In this document: piece by piece, positions 1 through 5,277 of the stretch
How the letters are laid out: every line of letters starts with the position of its first letter
How positions within the stretch are numbered: position 1 is the first letter of the stretch
NCBI GenBank assembly: GCA_031264975.1
Contig: JAISDH010000062.1
Coordinates: 1-5,277 of the forward strand
DNA: 5,277 nt
Source: Bacteroidales bacterium
GTDB lineage: Bacteria; Bacteroidota; Bacteroidia; Bacteroidales; WCHB1-69
Direction of reading: 5' to 3'
Program-made: the position numbers and the translations under genes
Notes under the pieces: generated by a model
What the model was told of the DNA's origin: nothing
What the model saw: the letters and a program-made list of their open reading frames with translations, nothing else
Database searches by the model: none

Positions 1-1
1 T

Positions 2-244
2 ATTTTCCAACCGGCAAAAAAGCCCCGGGGCGGAGAACTTACCGCCGAAGAAAAAGAATACAGCAGGAAAGTCTCCTCTTTCAGAGTAAGAGTAGAGCAT
101 GCCATTGGAAGCGTCAAACACATGAGAATCGTCAAAGATGAGTGCAGACTGAGAGCCGATAACTTCGTCCGACGAATCTTTAGAACCTGTGCCGCTATAC
201 ATAACTTTAGAATTAAAATCAATCCGTGGCATTACGAAAACTAA
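2..244 (+). CDS. IS5-family DDE transposase, C-terminal end (5' part outside window)
   Basis: The reading frame is open from the window edge and ends in TAA, giving 80 residues. It holds the last part of a DDE transposase, the enzyme that cuts and rejoins DNA to move an insertion sequence. The segment RVRVEHAIGSVK (residues 28-39) matches the end of the catalytic core in the IS5/DDE_Tnp_4 group, and E32 is the likely third catalytic acidic residue. The following basic stretch with CAAIHNFR and the NPWHYEN end is also typical of these proteins. The two catalytic Asp residues lie outside the window. The segment looks richer in G+C than the genes to its right, which fits a mobile element. The stop codon overlaps the stop of the opposite-strand gene by two bases, and no terminal inverted repeat could be recognised after it. 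The family is fairly sure; the exact IS is not known. Confidence 0.85.
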   Translation: MFQPAKKPRGGELTAEEKEYSRKVSSFRVRVEHAIGSVKHMRIVKDECRLRADNFVRRIFRTCAAIHNFRIKINPWHYEN

Positions 245-825
245 TTTACATATCCTCTAATAGGAGCGAAACGTAGAAAAACTCCGTTATCATGAACAAG
301 TTCCGTCCATTGATTTTCCGTATTTTCATAAAAGATACGTTTGTTGCATGCAAATATCCGGCAAACAAGTTCCGCACTGTCAGTAATAGAAACATTATCT
401 TTATCCAGATCTTTAAGAAAAATACCGTTTTCAGTTTCCTTAAGCACTTCTATATCAGGTAAAATAAGTGATTTCCCCCAGTCTTTTTGCAATCAGGTCG
501 GAAAGTATATGGCGTTGTCCATATTTTCATCACTGTTATCAGACAGTTTCGAATAAAATCGTGGCCCATGTTCAAACACAAAGACAGCAGTTTCATATTC
601 GCTCATAGTACATTCAAAATCAACAAAAACCTCCTCTCCCGGCCCGTCGGAAACTACACCGGAACCTTCCGTCAATTTCTTACAGAAGGAAAGAAAATCA
701 GCAACAAACCGATCCTCCAATCTGTCATACTGCCGGCCAATCATCATCATTTTCAATATTTTCAAAAATGTCTGATATTCCTCAAGCGGCCAAAAACAGC
801 GCAAATGTAAATTCATAAAAATCAT
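241..825 (-). pseudogene. Unknown protein, 194 codons, interrupted by in-frame TGA
   Basis: Reading from the ATG at 825-823, 110 codons run to a TGA at 495-493. The same frame then continues open for 83 codons to a TAG at 243-241. The second part has no ATG near its beginning; its only early start is a TTG directly after the stop, so one gene broken by a nonsense change is the simplest reading (CGA or TGG to TGA would do it). Both halves look like soluble, acidic globular protein: the first has EEVFVDFECTMSEYETAVFV (residues 64-83), the second ends with QWTELVHDNGVFLRFAPIRG. There is no signal peptide, membrane segment or motif I can name, and I do not recognise the family. A small accessory or immunity-like protein is possible but unsupported. 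It lies 86 bp after the STAND NTPase gene on the same strand and has its own promoter-like sequence. A second Met at codon 4 is an alternative start. A leaky stop or a sequencing error cannot be excluded. Confidence 0.7.
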
Positions 826-877
826 ATATTTATATCATTCAAAAATCAGAATAATTTAGCAGCCTTATAGCCTTCAA

Positions 878-908
878 CAAATATACAAAACAATATTTAT
901 ATATCAAA
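878..908 (-). promoter_or_regulatory. Bacteroides-type promoter before the interrupted gene
   Basis: On the minus strand, TTTG (908-905) is followed after exactly 19 bases by TATATTTG (885-878). This matches the Bacteroides primary sigma factor pattern of a TTTG -33 box and a TAnnTTTG -7 box at normal spacing. Transcription would begin near 870, about 45 bases before the ATG at 825. The -33 box begins four bases after the stop of the STAND NTPase gene, so the downstream gene could be expressed apart from the operon. The region is very AT-rich, so a chance match is possible. Confidence 0.6.
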
Positions 909-911
909 ATA

Positions 912-3900
912 TCAATATATAATTTTTACATATTTTTGGATACAGGAGAACATGTCTATGTATTTATGCATTTTGCGATAAACGAATGCGATATTATAAT
1001 AAGAAGCGGCTATTTCTGTACGGTTTTCAGGTTCAATATCTTCCAGTATAGCCAGTTTTTTTCTATAACAGGACAAGGCCTCTCGGTAATTACCTGCTTT
1101 AACATAATCATTTCCCTTATCGTTAAAGTATTTTTTTGCTCTACTTTTCTCGTCTTTTAATGAAACAAGAATTCTATCCAGATTTTCTTGTGCTCCGATT
1201 GTATTCGGATGATTTTCGCCAAATAATTTCAATCGAATGTTTAATGCTCTTTGGGCATAGATCAGAGCTTGTTGATAATCTTCGGCATAGCTATAAACAA
1301 CACTTATGTTATAGCAGGAAAGACCTGTCTCCCGATGATTTTCACCTAACATATCTTCTCTTATTTCCAATGCTCTTTTGAGATATGAGATGGCCTTGCG
1401 GTAATCTCTCAGATGTGAAAAAATCTGCCCGACAGAGCCATAAGAGCGAAGTGTAAGAATATGCTTTTCGCCTAATGTGTTTTTCCGTATTTCTAATGCT
1501 TGCAGATGTTTTACCAGCGCTTGTTTGTATTCACCTGTTTTTTTATAAATTTCACCTGTATTATAATAGGAACTCGCTGTGCTCAGGTGGTTTTTTCCTA
1601 AAATTTCCTCGTCAACTTTTAATACATTTTGATATAACGATAAAGCTTGTTGATAGTCGCCCGTGTTTTCATAAACTTGAGCGATTCCAAAATAAGAAGT
1701 AATCGTAACCGGGTGCTTCTCTCCTAACATTTCTTGTCGAATTTTCAAGGCTTTTTGATGATAAGATAACGCTTCTGAGTTGTTTTTCATTGCACAATAA
1801 ACACTCCCTATGTTATTATAGGAAATTGCTAAATCAAGAACGTTGTTTTTATCCGACGCTTCCTTTCTGTCCAAAGATTTTTGGTAATAGGATAACGACT
1901 GTTGAAAATCATCCATATCAAAATAGATGAGTCCTATATTATTGTATAAGATAGCCGTATTCTTACTAATATGAAGTTCGTCCCAAAATTCTTCTATTTC
2001 CAAAGCTTTTTGGTAATAGAATAAGGCTTGCGTATAATCGTTCGTTTCTCTGTAATTATTTCCTAATACATTATAAATATTGACTTTAAAGAAATAATTA
2101 CCTTCTACATATTTCCTTGATATTTGCGCGGCATTGGAGATCGTTCGCTCATAATCAATTTTCCTTTTATTCATGTTTCCAATACTAAAAGGCATCTCCG
2201 TCCGGTTTTCATTCAATATATTTAAAGCCTTTTGGTAAAACATATTAGACAATAAGAAATCAGCAAAAATAAGATTGGCAAACATGCCTGTATGATAGTA
2301 ATACGCTACCAGAGTATTTGTATCTTTGGTAGAAATATCAATCAGGTCTGAATATTTTCTCAAGGAATACTTAACGTTATTTGTTTCAATCAGAATTCGC
2401 CAATATTTACCTAATTCATATTCATCTTTATTATAAAGAAAATCAAACACGTCCAGGTCACACAAAAAATCGTACAGTTTTTCCCATTCATGCAGTTCAT
2501 ACAGTTGGTGTGGTAATTCGTCATATTTCCTGTTTAATACAACATTCGCCGATGTCTGTAAATAATGAACAGTTAATTTACGATATTCGTTTTCCTTTTC
2601 CTTATGTGATAAGTAGCGCTTCCGGACAGCTTCGCGTAAGAATTGATGGGAAAAGGTGATAAGCCCGTTTTGAATTGTAAAATGGGGCATGATGACATTG
2701 TATAGCTGCGACCAGTAAAGCGGCGCTACGTTTGTAATGGTTAATAATTCCGTTTCAGTAAGTCCTGATCGTGAAACGGCAATCAATGAAAAGACATCGC
2801 TCACAAAATTCGTCTTATCATAATTATATGCACGTTCCAGACGACCGAGCACCAAGTCGAAAAAGGTTTCTAAATCCGGTGCGGAAAGATAATGATTTAT
2901 GTGCCCGTCAATTTTTTCATGTATGCCGAATACACGTAATTCATCAAGCAATGTGCGAAGCGCAAGTGCATTTTTCATTTTATCGTCTCTTGCTATGCGT
3001 TGTACTTGTTCAGGTAATAATGATTTACCGAACAGTTTCAAGTAATCGTTGATTAGCTGTACTTGCTCTGTTACGCTCAATGGTTCTAAAATAAAAACAG
3101 TATGTTCGCAACGTTTGAAAACATCCATCGTTTTATCGTTTGGCAACGTAGAATAAATGATTTTTACGTTAGGAGGAAGATCCGGTAACCAGTTTAGTAA
3201 TTTGGCGTTATCTATATCTGCCAGTTGATTGACGCCATCTAATACAAGCAATAATTTTCCTTTTGAGGCTATTTGGATAAATAGTTTCTCTAATTCTTTT
3301 TTTTGCTTATCTTTGTCTTTAGATGATTGATTGTCTGAAGATTGTAATTCGTCTTTGGCTTCTTCCAAACCATAGATACTTTTGATCTCATTGATCAGCC
3401 GAAAGGCAATTTTTCGATAATCTCCTTCCGATAAAGAATTACCGATAAAATGATATAACAAATGCCCGTCAAACAGCTTGGATTGCTTTTCTATCCAGTT
3501 GGCAATAAGGGCGCTTTTTCCTAAACCGCTGTTACCGGCGACAACCAGTGCGTCTTTATTTCCCAAAACAAAATCGTCTAACCGCTTCATATTTTTCTCA
3601 TTTGAGATATACACCTTTGTAAGGTTACGGAGGATGATTTTTTGTTGTAAACGTTCCTTTTCGAGAATAGACAAAGAGCCATTGGGAAAAATTTTATCCA
3701 CCAAGGCTTTGAAATCGCGTTCTACTTGTTTGCCAAGATTTTCAATAGAGGCATAATCGTATATTGGGTATTTTGTTTGCGAGCGTAATTCATTTTTTAG
3801 CCGTTGCAATTTTTTTGCGGCGGGACTGTCCGGCTTTTCCCTGAAGTCTTCTGCCGTTTCCATTTGAGACGATCGAAAATAGAAATAGGCGTTCATTTCT

Positions 3901-4355
3901 TCTTCCGACTGAAGTACAGCGTATTGCATTTCCACTTCGGTGATGCTTAATTTATCTTCTGCCAATACTTTGTTTAGCCAGGGATATATTTCAAATACAT
4001 TTGTTTTTTCCGCCATGGCTTTTCTTTCTTTTTCGTCGGGAGACCAACCGTAGCGTTCCCCTATTAAACCAATAAAAAACGGATGTGTGTTGTCAATTTC
4101 TTTTAAACAGATTTCTACCACTTTACCCTGCTGTGATTCTTCTTCCGTCACACCCCAGCGTAAATCAAGTTCGGTCAACTCTACATCACGTTCCGAACAG
4201 TAACGCCTCAATTCCGGAAAAACCCGATTAACCAGATAATCGCGTTCCTGTTGCATATCCTTAAACGTAGACGAAATGAAGATGCGGATTTGACGGTTTT
4301 CTATCAAGTCTCTCCGCATCCCCTTATCTTTATGGCTTGCACGCAATAATTCCAT
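912..4355 (-). CDS. STAND NTPase: DUF4062 - P-loop NTPase - winged helix - TPR array
   Basis: This encodes a 1147-residue protein that looks complete. Residues 23-107 form a DUF4062 domain: RIFISSTFKDM, ERDYLVNRVFPEL, LDLRWGVTEEE, and FFIGLIGERYGW. This is the pattern of the N-terminal region of animal TEP1, NWD1 and nephrocystin-3; related features (SITEVEMQYA, AYFYFR) run to about 225. The NTPase has Walker A GNSGLGKS (274-281) and Walker B LLLVLDGVNQL (368-378). A charged low-complexity insert lies near 339-357, the strand VKIIYSTLP at 397-405, and the STAND-like ALALRTLLDELRVFG at 463-477. A winged-helix-like part ends with SHQFLREAVRKRYL (569-582). About nine TPR repeats fill 757-1147. 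STAND proteins typically oligomerise when the sensor repeats bind a ligand, switching on the N-terminal domain; the ligand and output here are unknown. It is probably cytoplasmic, as no signal or membrane segment is visible. The ATG at 4355 has no clear Shine-Dalgarno; Met13 (ATG at 4319) is an alternative and still precedes the DUF4062 domain. A phage-defence role is plausible, not shown. Confidence 0.93.
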   Translation of the reverse strand: MELLRASHKDKGMRRDLIENRQIRIFISSTFKDMQQERDYLVNRVFPELRRYCSERDVELTELDLRWGVTEEESQQGKVVEICLKEIDNTHPFFIGLIGERYGWSPDEKERKAMAEKTNVFEIYPWLNKVLAEDKLSITEVEMQYAVLQSEEEMNAYFYFRSSQMETAEDFREKPDSPAAKKLQRLKNELRSQTKYPIYDYASIENLGKQVERDFKALVDKIFPNGSLSILEKERLQQKIILRNLTKVYISNEKNMKRLDDFVLGNKDALVVAGNSGLGKSALIANWIEKQSKLFDGHLLYHFIGNSLSEGDYRKIAFRLINEIKSIYGLEEAKDELQSSDNQSSKDKDKQKKELEKLFIQIASKGKLLLVLDGVNQLADIDNAKLLNWLPDLPPNVKIIYSTLPNDKTMDVFKRCEHTVFILEPLSVTEQVQLINDYLKLFGKSLLPEQVQRIARDDKMKNALALRTLLDELRVFGIHEKIDGHINHYLSAPDLETFFDLVLGRLERAYNYDKTNFVSDVFSLIAVSRSGLTETELLTITNVAPLYWSQLYNVIMPHFTIQNGLITFSHQFLREAVRKRYLSHKEKENEYRKLTVHYLQTSANVVLNRKYDELPHQLYELHEWEKLYDFLCDLDVFDFLYNKDEYELGKYWRILIETNNVKYSLRKYSDLIDISTKDTNTLVAYYYHTGMFANLIFADFLLSNMFYQKALNILNENRTEMPFSIGNMNKRKIDYERTISNAAQISRKYVEGNYFFKVNIYNVLGNNYRETNDYTQALFYYQKALEIEEFWDELHISKNTAILYNNIGLIYFDMDDFQQSLSYYQKSLDRKEASDKNNVLDLAISYNNIGSVYCAMKNNSEALSYHQKALKIRQEMLGEKHPVTITSYFGIAQVYENTGDYQQALSLYQNVLKVDEEILGKNHLSTASSYYNTGEIYKKTGEYKQALVKHLQALEIRKNTLGEKHILTLRSYGSVGQIFSHLRDYRKAISYLKRALEIREDMLGENHRETGLSCYNISVVYSYAEDYQQALIYAQRALNIRLKLFGENHPNTIGAQENLDRILVSLKDEKSRAKKYFNDKGNDYVKAGNYREALSCYRKKLAILEDIEPENRTEIAASYYNIAFVYRKMHKYIDMFSCIQKYVKIIY
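1206..1835 (-). repeat. Five tandem 42-residue (126-bp) TPR units in the STAND NTPase gene
   Basis: Residues 841-1050 hold five consecutive units of exactly 42 residues, starting at 841, 883, 925, 967 and 1009. Each follows a pattern like Y-N-G-x-V/I-Y...DYxQAL...QKALxIRxxxLGExHP. The LGExHP-type link between helices is typical of kinesin-light-chain/nephrocystin TPRs (Pfam TPR_10/TPR_12 type). Degenerate units flank the block at about 757-833, 1051-1066 and 1071-1147. At DNA level the units are similar but clearly diverged, so this is an old protein repeat and not a recent tandem duplication. The array probably forms a curved ligand-binding surface. Confidence 0.85.
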
Positions 4356-4381
4356 CCCGGTTATACAAAAAGAAGTGAAAA

Positions 4382-4807
4382 CTAATATTTAAATTTTAAT
4401 CCTTCCGGCGTCTTAATCGACATTTTTTTTGCGTATACATAAACATATATTTTCTTCATGGATTTACCTGTCTTTGAATTTGTAATAAGATAGATGTCCA
4501 TGGGTAACGGCAAAAAGGAAGTAGACGTACTCCCTTGTCGGGTCCAGCTAATATCATCGCCGTTTATACATGCAAGCTTATTGAGATAGGCATAACTTTC
4601 CGGTACGCTGACAGCCATAACCGGATTCGACGGTTCATAACCAAACTCGCCTGTAGGAACAAATTCATCTATATTATCGCTTTCTCCAGTCAGTTTAAGT
4701 ATGAATTCTCTGTTATAGTTTGTTTTTTCTTTTGAAAACTCTTGCAAAGCATCATCACTTGAAATTTTTTCTTCTTTTGAATTCTTTTTTTTACCAAATA
4801 ACCACAT
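4382..4807 (-). CDS. Small protein of unknown function, probable operon partner of the STAND NTPase
   Basis: This is a 141-residue protein from an ATG (4807-4805) to a TAG. The N-terminal 30 or so residues (MWLFGKKKNSKEEK and onward) are short, basic then mixed charge, and likely flexible. A compact domain seems to run from about 47 to 141: DEFVPTGEFGYEPSNPV (47-63), YAYLNKLACINGDDISWTRQG (72-92), then MDIYLITNSKTGK (103-115), KKIYVYVYAKK (118-128) and the end PEGLKFKY. The alternating strands suggest a mainly beta fold. The GEFGYEPSNP and W-R-x-G-S segments look like conserved signature positions, and I have an impression of similar uncharacterised Bacteroidota proteins, but I cannot name a family. 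There is no catalytic motif, true signal peptide or membrane helix. It lies 26 bp upstream of the STAND NTPase gene in the same direction, so co-transcription is likely. It could be a regulator, a sensor partner or an unrelated cargo gene. Confidence 0.8.
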   Translation of the reverse strand: MWLFGKKKNSKEEKISSDDALQEFSKEKTNYNREFILKLTGESDNIDEFVPTGEFGYEPSNPVMAVSVPESYAYLNKLACINGDDISWTRQGSTSTSFLPLPMDIYLITNSKTGKSMKKIYVYVYAKKMSIKTPEGLKFKY

Positions 4808-4827
4808 AAGTATATTCTATTAAACAG

Positions 4828-4855
4828 TTTGTATATTAACAATTGTATATCTTTG
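4828..4855 (+). promoter_or_regulatory. Possible plus-strand promoter facing away from the operon
   Basis: TATCTTTG at 4848-4855 fits the Bacteroides -7 box TAnnTTTG exactly. A TTTG lies upstream at 4828-4831, but the gap is 16 bases where about 19 is usual, so the match is only partial. Transcription would start near 4862 and run into the intergenic region with no recognisable gene ahead, antisense to the leader of the operon and to the nuclease fragment. Confidence 0.35.
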
Positions 4856-4992
4856 CTTCCATTATGGGACGCGGGTAAATACTCCCGTCTTAACTTCGGA
4901 GCAACGCACGGAGTTGGTATTGGAAGTCAGAAATGAGACAGGCCATTGTTTTCGGATGCATTGCCAAAAAGTTTTTTCCAATAGCAAAGATA
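4848..4992. repeat. Perfect 10-bp inverted repeat around a 125-bp spacer
   Basis: TATCTTTGCT at 4848-4857 is exactly repeated in reverse complement as AGCAAAGATA at 4983-4992. Each arm contains a -7 promoter box, and the two boxes point towards each other across the spacer. The match does not extend beyond ten bases on either side. Two copies of a common promoter motif could explain it by chance. Confidence 0.5.
4985..4992 (-). promoter_or_regulatory. Possible -7 box of the operon promoter
   Basis: On the minus strand TATCTTTG (4992-4985) fits the Bacteroides -7 box. No good TTTG is visible about 19 bases further upstream. If used, it would start transcription near 4978 and give the 141-residue gene a leader of about 170 bases that includes the inverted repeats of this region. 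No better promoter match was found closer to the ATG at 4807; TACAATTG at 4845-4838 is a one-mismatch alternative. Confidence 0.4.
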
Positions 4993-5089
4993 GTGTTTTT
5001 TTTAACATCATAACCTTTTTCCCTAATTTATTTGTAATTTCCGGAGGATATGTTATAACCCTGACAGAAAACAAATTTAAATTTTTGCG

Positions 5090-5103
5090 GTCGAAATTTC
5101 GAC
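5090..5103. repeat. Perfect 14-bp palindrome
   Basis: GTCGAAATTTCGAC is a perfect palindrome of 14 bases. A second perfect palindrome, AAATTTAAATTT, lies five bases to its left at 5073-5084. Such symmetry fits a binding site for a dimeric protein, or a recombination or mobile-element end. It sits about 30 bases beyond the end of the truncated nuclease frame. Confidence 0.5.
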
Positions 5104-5133
5104 TGTGTAAACAACCGTTAGCCCGTCGTTTTT

Positions 5134-5265
5134 TTAGTTTGTGTATGCGAACTGGTAGAGCACCGTAACAGTATCCCCGTCGGTCACTTTCACAACCTTT
5201 CCGTTAATGCTCTTATCCGCAGTTAAAAGCAACGATAATAGAAGCCAAACAATATATTTCATCAT
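5134..5265 (-). pseudogene. Truncated secreted thermonuclease-like (SNase-fold) protein, N-terminal 43 codons
   Basis: Reading from ATG at 5265-5263 to TAA at 5136-5134 gives 43 residues. The start has a signal-peptide-like stretch: a Lys at position 3, then the hydrophobic run YIVWLLLSLLLTA (4-16). Next comes INGKVVKVTDGDTVTVLYQ (20-38), a clear match to the first strands of staphylococcal-nuclease-type enzymes, calcium-dependent nucleases that degrade DNA and RNA outside the cytoplasm. The DGDT motif (29-32) supplies calcium-binding Asp residues. The family is usually well over 120 residues, and the catalytic Arg and Glu residues and the barrel's remainder are missing. After residue 38 the sequence (FAYTN) no longer resembles the family, and no other frame downstream restores it. 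This suggests the gene was cut by an insertion, deletion or recombination at about 5150. Met2 is an equally possible start. The fragment should have no nuclease activity. Confidence 0.7.
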
Positions 5266-5277
5266 AACATTTTAAAA

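Larger units (their letters stand above)
4808..5133. other. Intergenic region with promoter-like boxes and inverted repeats, no convincing gene
   Basis: These 326 bases separate the 141-residue gene from the truncated nuclease gene. Open frames exist on both strands (roughly 4914-5168 plus and 4862-5074 minus), but they have no recognisable domains or good starts and overlap each other, so I do not call them. Visible structure includes two facing TATCTTTGCT boxes, a CGGG/CCCG stem around 4872-4886, an 8-bp inverted repeat TATTGGAA (4918-4925) / TTCCAATA (4976-4983), and palindromes at 5073-5084 and 5090-5103. It could be a long 5' leader for the operon, a small RNA gene, or remnant mobile DNA. 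Confidence 0.6.

Noticed and set aside
253..265. TCCT-CTAAT-AGGA hairpin as a terminator between converging genes
   Set aside because: The stem is only four base pairs with no T-run after it, and it lies inside the coding end of the minus-strand gene.
430..495. Selenocysteine insertion at the TGA
   Set aside because: No clear bSECIS-like hairpin is seen directly after the TGA, and the protein has no redox motif around it.
487..810. Plus-strand open frame of 107 codons
   Set aside because: It is the shadow of the interrupted minus-strand gene; its protein has low-complexity, unnatural composition and no start signal.
1206..1835. 126-bp periodic DNA similarity as a CRISPR or satellite repeat
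   Set aside because: The period is explained by the 42-residue TPR units of the protein and the copies are diverged.
4875..4910. 5S rRNA-like string CCGAAGTTAAG on the minus strand
   Set aside because: Only this short string resembles 5S rRNA; the rest of the molecule and its stems are absent.
4862..5074. Minus-strand open frame of 70 codons in the intergenic region
   Set aside because: It starts from a TTG with no ribosome binding site, contains the promoter-like box at 4985-4992 and shows no domain. The same frame stays open well upstream without a start, so it looks like chance.
4914..5168. Plus-strand open frame of 84 codons
   Set aside because: It overlaps the truncated nuclease gene on the opposite strand and has no recognisable motif. 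The phrase coded near its start may belong to a dispersed intergenic sequence, but I cannot test this.

Overview
The window looks like an accessory region of a Bacteroidota chromosome, most likely Bacteroidales. The evidence is low G+C in most of the window, weak or absent Shine-Dalgarno sequences before the starts, and several matches to the Bacteroides promoter type (-33 TTTG, -7 TAnnTTTG). The flanking fragments, an IS5-type transposase end and a secreted thermonuclease start, are also common in that phylum. The assignment is an inference, because no rRNA or core gene is present.

Layout. (a) 2-244, plus strand: the last 80 residues of an IS5-family DDE transposase. (b) 241-825, minus strand: an unrecognised gene of 194 codons interrupted by one in-frame TGA, with a good Bacteroides-type promoter at 878-908. 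(c) 912-4355, minus strand: the main gene, a 1147-residue STAND-type NTPase. It has an N-terminal DUF4062 (TEP1/NWD1/nephrocystin-3-like) domain, a P-loop NTPase, a winged-helix region and a C-terminal array of about nine kinesin-light-chain-like TPR repeats. (d) 4382-4807, minus strand: a 141-residue small protein of unknown function, 26 bp upstream of the NTPase gene and probably its operon partner. (e) 4808-5133: 326 bp without a convincing gene, carrying two convergent TATCTTTGCT promoter-like boxes, several hairpin-forming repeats and a perfect 14-bp palindrome. (f) 5134-5265, minus strand: the first 43 codons of a staphylococcal-nuclease-like secreted protein, cut off soon after its DGDT motif.

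How it may work. The pair at 4807-912 is best read as a small protein plus a large STAND NTPase. In STAND proteins a TPR array usually senses a ligand, the NTPase acts as a switch, and the N-terminal domain is the output. Many bacterial STAND proteins act in phage defence, so this is a reasonable candidate conflict system, but nothing in the sequence proves that role. The split gene downstream, the transposase fragment and the truncated nuclease show that the locus has been rearranged.
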